Source: Streptomyces anulatus (lineage in GTDB: Bacteria; Actinomycetota; Actinomycetes; Streptomycetales; Streptomycetaceae). From it: a DNA stretch of 64,000 bases. A model generated the notes under the pieces. It was given only the letters and a program-made list of their open reading frames with translations, ran no database searches and was not told the origin of the DNA. This document shows positions 7,993 through 15,920 of this stretch, one piece after another (position 1 is the stretch's first letter; each line of letters starts with the position of its first letter). Location: assembly GCF_014650675.1 (NCBI RefSeq), contig NZ_BMVK01000003.1, forward strand, positions 62,001-126,000. Reading direction: 5' to 3'. A program made the position numbers and the translations under genes.

Positions 7993-9933
7993 TCAGGCGC
8001 CCGCCGCCGGACGGCGGAACAGCAGCCGCACCAGCGGCGAGCACCGGTAGCTCTCCGGTGAGGGGTGAGCGGCGAACGGCCCGCCGGGCGGATACGCGAA
8101 CGCCCCGTCCGGCTCGCTCACCAACCCGATCAGCCCGGCTTCCACCAGTGCGTCCAGCGCCGTCCGGGCACGCTCCTCGGTCCAGCCGAGCCGTCGCGCG
8201 GCGGCGGCGAGCGTGAGGACGCCGCGCTCGTCGCGGGCCAGCGTCCGCAGCACCGGCCGCAGGAACGGCTTGAGCTCCAGGACCCCCGACCGCACGGCGC
8301 TCAGCGGTTCATGGCTGACCTCGCCCCATTCCTCCGGCCGCACCTCGCCCTGCTCCAGCCGGGCCACCAGCCGGACCACCGGCCATCGCGGCCGTGCCGC
8401 CAGCCGGGCCGCGCAGAACCGCAACGCCAGCGGGTTGCCGTCGCACAGCTCCAACAGCCTTGTCGTGGGCTCCCGTTCGGCGTCGAGGCGGGCCGACCCG
8501 ACGGTCGTCGCGACCAACTCGCGCGCCTCGGCCGCACCGAGCCGGCCCACCCGGACCACCCGTACGCCTTCCAGTGAGGCGAGCGACCGGCGACCGGTGA
8601 TCAACGTCCGGCAGCCGGGCCCGCTCGCCAGCAACGGCCGGACCTGCCGGGCGTCCACGGCATTGTCCAGCACCACCAGGACGCGACGGCGGGACAGCGC
8701 GCTGCGGTAGAGCTGGAGCCGTTCGTCCAGCGTTTCGGGGAGGTCCGCGCCGCGTTCGGGAATCAGCGCCCGCAGGAAGCAACCGAGCACCTCCAGGGGG
8801 TTCTTCGCCCCACCGCCCTCACGGCGCAGGTCGATGTAGAGCTGCCCCTGCCGGAAGTCGTCCCGGCAGAGGTGCCCCGCGCGCACGGCCAGGGCGCTCG
8901 TGCCCGCACCGGCCTCGCCGGTCAGGACGACCGCCCGGCGCCCGCTGCCGCCTCCCCTCAACTCCTGTAGTACACCGTCCAGTTCGGGGCGACGGCCGAT
9001 GAAGGTCACCGGGTCCATCGGGAGCATGGCGGGGACCAGGCCGAGCCACGGGCTGTGCGGCCCGCGGTGCCGCTGCGGGGGAGCCGCACCCGGACCGAGC
9101 GCACAGTCCGGGGCGGCGTCCAGACCGATCCCGGCGGCCACCGGGGCCGGGGCCTCCACCGCGGCCGGCCCGGGCAGCTCCTCCAGAAGTACGGCACGGT
9201 GCAACGCCCGCAGCGCCGCACCCGGCACCACGCCCAGCTCCTCCTGGAGGACCCGGCGCCCCTGCTCGTAGACGCGCAGCGCGTCCATCTGCCGGTCACT
9301 GCGGTACAGGGCCACCATCAGATGACCGCGCAACGACTCCCGGGTGGGGTGCTCGGCCACCAGCCTGCTCAGCTCGGGCAGCGCGGCGACATGCCGCCCC
9401 AGGGCGAGCACGGCCGCCATACGGTTCTCGATCGCGCCGAGCCGCGCCTCCTCCAGCGCGGGCAGTTCGGTCCGGCTCAGGAACTCGGTGACGTCCGAGA
9501 GCGCCGGGCCCTTCCACAGCTTCAGCGCCGACTCCAGACGGCTCGCGGCCTCCGCGTACCGGTGCTTGACCAGGTCCCTGCGCCCCTGCTCCGCCAGTTG
9601 CTGGAAGGCCGCCCAGTCGAACCACGCGGTGCCCAGCACCAGGTGGTAGCCGCGGTGTCTGCGCACCACCCGGAGCCCCGGGCCGCAGCAGTTCCTCAGC
9701 CGGGAGACGTAGGTGTAGAGCTGGGCGGTCCTGGTCGCGGGCGGGTTCGCCCCCCACAGCAGTTCCGCGAGCCAGGCGTCGGAGACGAACCGTCCCGGGG
9801 AGATGAGGAGCGCCGCGAGCACCGTGCGTTGCTTGGCCGCCGTCAGGGGGATGCGCACACCCTGGACCCAGACCTCGGTGGCGCCGAGAATTCTGAACTC
9901 CGTGCGGGCCGACGTCGGGGGCGGGGTCGTCAT
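7993..9933 (-). CDS. SARP/AfsR-type transcriptional activator with NB-ARC-like domain
   Basis: 646 residues: OmpR-like winged helix (about 10-100), bacterial transcriptional activator domain BTAD (about 105-250), linker, then an NTPase domain (about 305-480) and a C-terminal winged-helix-like region, as in the large SARPs related to AfsR. The P-loop at 339-346 reads GEAGAGTS, so the invariant Lys is Thr345; the Walker B VLVVLDNA at about 419-426 is intact. Nucleotide binding is therefore doubtful. ATG at 9933 has GGAGG 6 bases upstream. It starts 28 bases after the stop of IclR twin B, so the two are likely cotranscribed. SARPs are typical pathway-specific activators. Confidence 0.9.
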   Translation of the reverse strand: MTTPPPTSARTEFRILGATEVWVQGVRIPLTAAKQRTVLAALLISPGRFVSDAWLAELLWGANPPATRTAQLYTYVSRLRNCCGPGLRVVRRHRGYHLVLGTAWFDWAAFQQLAEQGRRDLVKHRYAEAASRLESALKLWKGPALSDVTEFLSRTELPALEEARLGAIENRMAAVLALGRHVAALPELSRLVAEHPTRESLRGHLMVALYRSDRQMDALRVYEQGRRVLQEELGVVPGAALRALHRAVLLEELPGPAAVEAPAPVAAGIGLDAAPDCALGPGAAPPQRHRGPHSPWLGLVPAMLPMDPVTFIGRRPELDGVLQELRGGGSGRRAVVLTGEAGAGTSALAVRAGHLCRDDFRQGQLYIDLRREGGGAKNPLEVLGCFLRALIPERGADLPETLDERLQLYRSALSRRRVLVVLDNAVDARQVRPLLASGPGCRTLITGRRSLASLEGVRVVRVGRLGAAEARELVATTVGSARLDAEREPTTRLLELCDGNPLALRFCAARLAARPRWPVVRLVARLEQGEVRPEEWGEVSHEPLSAVRSGVLELKPFLRPVLRTLARDERGVLTLAAAARRLGWTEERARTALDALVEAGLIGLVSEPDGAFAYPPGGPFAAHPSPESYRCSPLVRLLFRRPAAGA

Positions 9934-9961
9934 GCGCGACCTCCGCCCGGCCGGGAACAGG

Positions 9962-10693
9962 TCATCCGTCGCAGGCTTCGCCCAGGCGCATGGCCGCGTC
10001 GATCATCGTGGCGGTGAACTCCCGTACGCGGGGCCCGGTCCGAGGGCCGGACAACGAGAGCGCCGCGACGACACGGCCGCCGGGGCCGCGTACGGGAACG
10101 GCCAACGTCACCCCGTCGCCCGCCGGTCCGCCGGAGCCCTGCGCCCAGCCCCGGTGACGGACCTGGGCGAGCATCGCGGCCGTGAAGCGGGCACGGACCA
10201 GGCCCTGGTAGAGCACGTCGGGCTCCTCCCAGGCCAGCAGGACCTGGGCCACCGGACCGGTCCACAGGCCGACCGCCGTCCCGACCGGCACCGCGTCCTC
10301 CTCCGCGTCCGCCGCCTCGGCGGCCGCCACGCACAACTGGTGCCCTTCGCACCTGCGGTGGAGGCGCGCGGAGGAGTGGGTCGCGTCGCGCAGTTCGGTG
10401 AGCACGGGGGTGGTCTGCTCCAGCATCCGGTCCCCGTGCTCGGCCACGGCCATCTCGCCCAGCCGGGGGCCGAGGAGGAAGCGGCCCCGGGCGTCGCGGG
10501 TGACCAGCCGCAGCCGCTGCAGCGCCAGCGCGAGCCGGTGGGCGGTGGGGCGGGTCAGCCCGGTGAGCGCGACGATCCGGGACACCGAGGCGGGACCGTC
10601 CTCCAGCACGCTCAGCAGCAGGGACGCCTTGTCCAGCACGGCGACCCCGCTGTCGTGCCGGAGCGTGTCCGTGGGAGAGGGCCAGGTCGTCAC
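9962..10693 (-). CDS. IclR-family transcriptional regulator (twin B)
   Basis: 243-residue IclR protein, the duplicate of the one at 6600-7331: winged helix with GVAVLDKASLLLSVL and LTGLTRPTAHRLALAL, LGPRLGEMAV, and a ligand-binding domain ending DAAMRLGEA. GTG at 10693 is chosen because GGGAGG lies 7 bases upstream and it gives the same length as twin A; the frame remains open upstream without coding character. It sits just upstream of the SARP gene in the same direction, so it likely shares its promoter and may regulate it. Confidence 0.87.
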   Translation of the reverse strand: MTTWPSPTDTLRHDSGVAVLDKASLLLSVLEDGPASVSRIVALTGLTRPTAHRLALALQRLRLVTRDARGRFLLGPRLGEMAVAEHGDRMLEQTTPVLTELRDATHSSARLHRRCEGHQLCVAAAEAADAEEDAVPVGTAVGLWTGPVAQVLLAWEEPDVLYQGLVRARFTAAMLAQVRHRGWAQGSGGPAGDGVTLAVPVRGPGGRVVAALSLSGPRTGPRVREFTATMIDAAMRLGEACDG

Positions 10694-10913
10694 CGGACAC
10701 CTCCCGGGGACCGGACGAGCGCACCGGCCGCCTCGTACCGGCGGAACCAACCGCCGCCGATGCCTGCCTTCATACTCTTCGCACCTCGCGTCAGCGGAAC
10801 AGGTCCCGGCGGTCATGGCCGTAGTCGTACGGAACCCGCCGGTACGGAGCCCGGCGGCAGAGGACTCGCCGACCGGGAACTCGCCGCCCCGGGGCCGACG
10901 ATCACCGCAGCTT

Positions 10914-10964
10914 GTTCTAGCCGCCCGGTTCCGGGCCCGACAACGGGTACTTCAGGAAGCTGCC
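10914..10964 (-). promoter_or_regulatory. Promoter region with CAGGAAGCTGCC element (copy 3 of 4)
   Basis: CAGGAAGCTGCC at 10953-10964, reading GGCAGCTTCCTGAAG towards IclR twin B and the SARP gene. TAGAAC (10919-10914) lies 33 bases downstream, almost the same spacing as at copy 1, and may be a -10 box. The leader would then be about 200 bases long. Confidence 0.42.
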
Positions 10965-10991
10965 ACACCCGACGGCCGGGGCGCGGAGCCC

Positions 10992-11930
10992 TCAGCCCTC
11001 GGTACGGGACTGGGGGCCCTGCGCCACCCCCGGGCTCGACGAACCCAGCAGGCCCAGCTCGGCCGCCCGGACACCGGCCTGGAACCGGGAACTGGCGTCG
11101 AGAAGGGTCATGATCTCCGCGACGTAGCGCCGGTAGGTGCGCACCGAGACCGTCAGCTCGCGCGCGGCCACCTCGTCCGTGGTCCCGGCCCGCAGCGCGC
11201 CCAGTATCTGCCGCGCGAGATCGGACCGGGAGTGGTCACCGAACGTGATGCGCCCGTCGGCGGCCACCGCGTTGCCCCAGACCCCGTCGTAGAGGGTGCA
11301 GAGGGTGCGGATGACGTCGGGGACCCGGATGAGCGACGCCCGGCGTCCGGTGGGGGACTCGGCGGAGACCAGCGCCACGGAGTCGTCCACGATCATGGCC
11401 TGTAACGGGGGAACCCGCGCCACCCGGACCTCGGCCGACGTCTTCCGCTCGCGCCGGTCGCGGACGAAGTCCTCGTCGATCATGGCCGGCGAGCAGAGCA
11501 GGCGCAGCCGGACGGTCTCGGGCACCAGCCGGATCAACTCGGCCAGCGTGGCCTTCGCCTCGGCCCCGCAGCTCGGCCCGGCGGCCAGCACCACATCGAT
11601 GGTCGCCGTGGCCTGGAACACCAGCTTGCGCGCCTCGCCCATCACTTCGGGCTTCCGGCCGTCCACGGCGGTGATCAGCTGGTCCCACGAGACCCGGTCG
11701 CGATGCTGTTCCACGGTGGTCTCGATCAGGGCCCGGACCTCCAACAGGGCCCGCTCTATGGCGTCCTGGCCGTCCCCCGGATCGTCCGGCCGGCCCCGGG
11801 CGTCGGCCGCCCCGGGTCTGTGCGGCTCCTTTCCCGCCGCCGCTTCCGCACCGACCCCTTCCGTCGCCGCCGGCTCACGCCCGCCATCGCCCGGGTCGTC
11901 CGGTCCTGTCGCCGATGTCGTCCTGATCAT
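10992..11930 (-). CDS. LuxR-type HTH regulator with a TTA (bldA) codon
   Basis: 312 residues: a low-complexity N-terminus, a helix (about 58-75), a central alpha/beta region with conserved stretches (LRLLCSPAMIDEDFV, QAMIVDDSVALV) resembling the sensor part of TrmB/PLD-like regulators, and a C-terminal LuxR-type HTH (about 250-300; TTDEVAARELTVSVRTYRRYVAEI). Leu176 is encoded by TTA (11405-11403), a rare codon in Streptomyces that ties translation to the developmental tRNA bldA. It follows the related regulator at 11979-12791 by 48 bases, so the two probably form an operon and arose by duplication. Confidence 0.82.
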   Translation of the reverse strand: MIRTTSATGPDDPGDGGREPAATEGVGAEAAAGKEPHRPGAADARGRPDDPGDGQDAIERALLEVRALIETTVEQHRDRVSWDQLITAVDGRKPEVMGEARKLVFQATATIDVVLAAGPSCGAEAKATLAELIRLVPETVRLRLLCSPAMIDEDFVRDRRERKTSAEVRVARVPPLQAMIVDDSVALVSAESPTGRRASLIRVPDVIRTLCTLYDGVWGNAVAADGRITFGDHSRSDLARQILGALRAGTTDEVAARELTVSVRTYRRYVAEIMTLLDASSRFQAGVRAAELGLLGSSSPGVAQGPQSRTEG

Positions 11931-11978
11931 CCTGTCCCCCGATATTTGCCAGCCGGCGCCGCCGCCCGAGGCGGCGGC

Positions 11979-12791
11979 TCAGCACCGCTCCAGCAGACCC
12001 AGCTCGACGGCGCGCGCCCCGGCCTGGAACCGGGAGTTCGCGCCGAGCTCGCGCATGATGTCGGCGACATGACGCCGGTAGGTGCGCAGCGAGACGTCGA
12101 TCTCCCGCGCGGCCACGTCGTCGGTGCGCCCCGCGCAGAGCTGCTCCAGGATCCGCCGTGTCTGCGCGCCCCGCAGGCTGCGGTCCAGCCGCAGTTCGTC
12201 GGCGACGGGCCGGGCGCCGGCCCACGCCCCCGCGAAGAGCAGGTCGAGCGCGCCCACCGCCGCCGGGTCGGTGATGATCGCGGCGTGCCGGCCGGCCGAT
12301 CCGTTGCCCGACTGGACCAGGGCCGTGCGTCCGTCGACGATCAGCGCCTCGCGCAGCTCGCCCTTGGTCATGCGGACGTCCAGATACGTCTCGGCGAACG
12401 ACCGGTGGCATTCCGCGGTGAGTTCGAGCGCGCCGCCGGAGGCGAGCAGCCTGACGGCGAGCCGGCCCCGGCCCTCACGAGCCGTCCGCGGCGCCTCGGC
12501 CAGCGAGTCCGCGACGGCCGAACACACCACGGCCGAGTGCTTCCGGTTGCTCGTCACCGCCAGATGGGCCGAGTACCGCGCCCCTGCCATCAGGCGCTTC
12601 ACCGCGTCGACGACCGAGCCGTCGTCCGCCCGCACCAGCAGCGACGTACGCCCGGGCCGGCTGCGGTGCAGCGACACCGAGGACTCGATCAGTGCCCGCG
12701 CCTCCAGGAGCGCCCGCTCCACGGAATCGGTGCGATGTCTGTCTTCCGAACGGTGCACATCGCCGCACACACCAGTCGCCCCCGAACCCAT
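11979..12791 (-). CDS. LuxR-type HTH regulator, paralogue of the downstream gene
   Basis: 270 residues with the same architecture as the 10992-11930 product: an initial helix (SVERALLEARALIESSV), an alpha/beta central region, and a C-terminal HTH (about 210-262; RTDDVAAREIDVSLRTYRRHVADI). ATG at 12791 has GGGGGAGTGG just upstream. First gene of a two-gene regulator operon; its upstream gap carries copy 4 of the CAGGAAG element about 264 bases away. A more distant relative with the same HTH type lies at 48479-49492. No TTA codon was seen here. Confidence 0.82.
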   Translation of the reverse strand: MGSGATGVCGDVHRSEDRHRTDSVERALLEARALIESSVSLHRSRPGRTSLLVRADDGSVVDAVKRLMAGARYSAHLAVTSNRKHSAVVCSAVADSLAEAPRTAREGRGRLAVRLLASGGALELTAECHRSFAETYLDVRMTKGELREALIVDGRTALVQSGNGSAGRHAAIITDPAAVGALDLLFAGAWAGARPVADELRLDRSLRGAQTRRILEQLCAGRTDDVAAREIDVSLRTYRRHVADIMRELGANSRFQAGARAVELGLLERC

Positions 12792-13054
12792 TCCACTCCC
12801 CCGTTACCCACTTGCGGTCACCCCCGGTACACCAATGGCGCGCATCGGATTTCCTCAGGGTGTCGTCGACATGCGAAGTTGAATAGAGAACCAATCAGCG
12901 GACCCTCATGGGCACTTACACGCCAATCTTTCAGCTCACCCAGAGATTAGGTCGCGAACGTGAACCCGTCAACGGCGGCCCTTTCCATTCAACGAATAGG
13001 CCTCGCAACCTCCTCCACCCCCACGTTCCGCGCCGCTCACGGGCTCGGAGATGT

Positions 13055-13065
13055 CAGGAAGCTGC
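13055..13065 (-). promoter_or_regulatory. CAGGAAGCTGC element (copy 4 of 4)
   Basis: Same core as the other three copies, with A instead of C at the twelfth position, about 264 bases before the start of the LuxR-type regulator operon (12791-10992). The flanking bases are less conserved than in the other three copies, and no clear -10 was seen at the spacing found for copies 1 and 3. Confidence 0.35.
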
Positions 13066-13902
13066 ACCCCCGACTCACATTCACGCCCCCACCATTCCGC
13101 TTACCCCCCGGTATGTCACCGGGCGATCACACAACGGAGTCACGCCTGTCCCATAGAGGACAGCGGTTACCCTCAACCCCGGGGCCCGATCTACGCTCAC
13201 CCCGTGACCGCACCCCAGGCCCCGACAGCCACCGATATGGCCGTCCACTGGTGGCAAGTTGCCGGGAACAGCACCGATCCGGCCGATCTCGCCCTACTCG
13301 CCCCAAGGGAGCGAGCACGGCCGAATCGCCCCCAACACCCCCCGCACGCAACCGAATTCACCGGCAGCCGGACGAGGCTCCGGCGCGTCGCGACGGGGCC
13401 CCCGGAGCGGTGCCGGACGCCGTCGCGCCGGAGCGGACACCCCGCCGCGGCCGAGGGCGCGGCGACCACGGGCCACCTGCGGTGCCGCACCCGCCCAGCC
13501 CCTTCGGGGCCTGCCTCTCGCACCTCTCCGGCCGCTGCCCGGCGTCAGCCGCACGGCCCCCGGTGGGAGGGGACGCCGAAGCCGGACGCGCACCGGGGGG
13601 CAACGAACCGGCACGCGACGCCCGCACCCCGGCCGGGGCCGGTCGCCGTCCCGGCCGGCCCGCCGGGCACCCCCACCACCTGGGCGTTCACGATGTGACC
13701 GTTCCGGGAGCACGGACTGCAACCACGGCGGCACCCTTCGGCGTCCCCACTCGCGTGACCCTTTCCCTTCACCCCGAAGTGCATGAGCAAATTCCCTGAC
13801 CGGTTCCGCCCCCGCACGGACTCCCTCCCGCAATTTCGCGTTCACACACCCACCCGTAAGCCACCACTCGGTAGAGCGATTGAACGCGCATGTGCACCTA
13901 AT

Positions 13903-13931
13903 TGGACGCAGCGTTTAATAACGCGCGTCCA
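13903..13931. promoter_or_regulatory. AT-centred inverted repeat (operator or terminator)
   Basis: TGGACGC-A-GCGTT, then a short AT-rich centre, then AACGC-GCGTCCA: 12 paired bases with one bulged A, embedded in an AT-richer patch. It lies 150 bases beyond the end of the PucR-type gene, so it could be that gene's terminator or a regulator operator. Confidence 0.4.
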
Positions 13932-14079
13932 GCCATGCGCAAATTGGGTCCGCCGACAGAACCGCACCATAAGCGACCGGCCAGTAACTTCACGGTCGGC
14001 GTATCCGGAGAAATGCAGCGGTGCGGAAGTAAAAAATGAGAAAGCCTCTTCTTTTGCGGGTCCGGCCCGCCCGTGCCGC

Positions 14080-15588
14080 TCAGCCCCCCTCGGCCGCCAG
14101 GTCCCGGGACCTCAGCGCCAGCCACAGGTCGTAGCGGGCGCTCGGCGGGCGGAGCAGCGAGCGCCGGAGGACCGTTTCGAGCCGGGTGAGGCGCTTGCGG
14201 GCGCCGGGCACGCTGATGCCCAGCTCGGCGGCGGCCGGACCCAGCCGGCCCTCGCAGCGCAGCCAGGTGCGCAGCGTCTCCTCGGACCCGAGGACGGGGG
14301 CCAGTTGCTGGTCCGCCCAGTGCCGCACGGCGGGGCGGCGCAGGATCTCGTCGAGACCCCGCGCCACGTCCGGCGCACCGGATCCGGTGGGGGCGTACGG
14401 GGCGGGCTCGGGGGTGCAGGCCGGGGCAGGGGCGGCCCGGACGCGCAGCGCCAGGTCGAGGGCGGCCTGGTCGGCCAGCCGGTGCAGGTCGAGGCCGAGC
14501 AGCTCGCCGATGAGCCGCAGCCGGGCGGCCAGGGTGTTGCGGTGGACCTTGAGGTGGTCGGTCGCGTGCGACGAGAACGCCAGCCAGGAGGCGGCCGTGG
14601 CCGCCAGCTCCTGGGCCGCGGGGTCCTGCGCACGGCGCGGCACATGGGTCAGGAGCGGGGTCAGCAGATCGTTCGCCCACTGCCGCCCGGCCGGTCCGAC
14701 GACCAGCGCGGGATCCGGCGAGACCCCGAACCGGGCGTGCCGGGACGGCAGTTCGCGGGCGACGGCCAGGGCGTGGAAGGCCTGGCGGTAGCCGGTCGCG
14801 GTGTCGGCCAGCGGCACGGGCTCGCTGACGCCCACGGTGCAGTCGCCGACCCGGGCGGCGACGGTCTCGTCGGTCGGGGCCGCACCCGGCTCCGCCTCCT
14901 CCGGCATCCGCGCGGGCATCACCAGGATGAGGTGGCGGGCGTAGACGGGGCACCGCACGATCCAGGACCGGCCGCCGTCCGCGTCCGCGCAGACCCGGGC
15001 CACCTCGTCGCGGCCGTCGCCCGAGCACTCCACGACGCACACCCGCACCGGATCGGGCAGCCGGGGGCGCAGCGCTCCGGCGACCTGCTGGGCGATGGAG
15101 AGCTGGCCCGTCATCAGCAGGTGCAGCACCGCCTCCCGGCCCCGGGACTCCGCGAGGTCCACCCGGCGGCGTTTGCGCTCCAGGGTCTCGGCCTGCCGGC
15201 ACACGGACAGCGGCAGGACCACGTCGGCCAGCAGCGTGGCGAGCCCGGCGGCCACGGGCCGGGGGGTGACGACGGCGAGCACGGGGGCGGCGCGGTCGTC
15301 GGCGCTCAGGGGAAACAACAGGGCGGTGTGCGCGCCGGTGTCGAGGGAGTACGCCTGGGCGCCGCGCTCCGTGAGGGCGCTCGCGACCTCGGCGACGAGC
15401 GCGGCAGCGTCGGGGACCACCGCCCGCGCCGTCCGGGCCGCCGCCTGCAGCACCGTCCCGTCCGTCCCGACGATTCCGGCCCAGCCACCGGCCCGCCCGG
15501 CCAGCCAGCGCAGCAGTTCGGCCGTTCCGCCCGTGCGGGCCAGCCGGTGCATCAGCAGAAGATCGTCCGCACGCTCCCGTGCTCGCAC
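14080..15588 (-). CDS. PucR/CdaR-type transcriptional regulator
   Basis: 502 residues: an N-terminal sensor-like region, a middle GGDEF-like/CdaR segment, and a PucR-type HTH block around residues 350-400 (HLKVHRNTLAARLRLIGELL), followed by a second HTH-like block near the C-terminus (AAAELGISVPGARKRLTRLE). PucR-family proteins regulate purine, amino-acid or secondary metabolism. GTG at 15588 is chosen, giving a start (M)RARERADD, with GGGGAA about 5 bases upstream; an in-frame GTG at 15615 lacks a ribosome site. Transcribed towards the large gap, alone. Whether it belongs to the cluster or the core is unclear. Confidence 0.82.
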   Translation of the reverse strand: MRARERADDLLLMHRLARTGGTAELLRWLAGRAGGWAGIVGTDGTVLQAAARTARAVVPDAAALVAEVASALTERGAQAYSLDTGAHTALLFPLSADDRAAPVLAVVTPRPVAAGLATLLADVVLPLSVCRQAETLERKRRRVDLAESRGREAVLHLLMTGQLSIAQQVAGALRPRLPDPVRVCVVECSGDGRDEVARVCADADGGRSWIVRCPVYARHLILVMPARMPEEAEPGAAPTDETVAARVGDCTVGVSEPVPLADTATGYRQAFHALAVARELPSRHARFGVSPDPALVVGPAGRQWANDLLTPLLTHVPRRAQDPAAQELAATAASWLAFSSHATDHLKVHRNTLAARLRLIGELLGLDLHRLADQAALDLALRVRAAPAPACTPEPAPYAPTGSGAPDVARGLDEILRRPAVRHWADQQLAPVLGSEETLRTWLRCEGRLGPAAAELGISVPGARKRLTRLETVLRRSLLRPPSARYDLWLALRSRDLAAEGG

Positions 15589-15920
15589 CTGTTTCCCCGT
15601 TCCCGCCCCGGACACAGCCGTAGCACCGGTGGACCGCCCCGCACGGCTGACTGTGCGGACCGATACCCCTCCGGCTGCTCCACTGGGCGCATTGAATCTC
15701 CCGTCTCCCTACCCTGCGTTCTATCGTCCGAACGTGTTCCAGCCAGTCGGGGGACAGGCTCCGGAACAGGGGGACGCGGGGGAACGGGGCGGCAGCGACT
15801 CACGGGGGTGGTCGCTGTCGTCGGTTCCCGCCCCGCGCCGATTGTCAGTGGCGCCTTCTATCGTCGACGCCGTCGGATCCGGCTTCGGAATTCCGGCTTC
15901 CGACGCGCCGGGAAGGCCCC
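15589..15920. other. Divergent promoter region, PucR gene / clamp gene
   Basis: 332 bases between the divergent PucR-type and sliding-clamp genes. I found no convincing -35/-10 pair at standard spacing, no repeat and no small ORF with a ribosome site. Confidence 0.5.

Larger units (their letters stand above)
12792..14079. other. 1.29-kb intergenic region without a convincing gene
   Basis: Lower-GC, non-coding-like DNA at both ends, with CAGGAAGCTGC at 13055 and a hairpin at 13903-13931. A plus-strand GTG at 13204 opens a reading frame that looks protein-like for about 35 residues (includes DMAVHWWQVAG); after about 13310 a different frame is the more plausible one. This could be a decayed gene, but there is no clear ribosome site and third-position GC is only about 70 per cent, so I do not call a CDS. 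Confidence 0.6.

Noticed and set aside
13204-13698. Plus-strand CDS of about 165 codons starting at GTG 13204
   Set aside because: Looks protein-like for only the first 35 residues, then becomes Arg/Pro-rich with poor codon use; no ribosome site, so reported only as a possible remnant.
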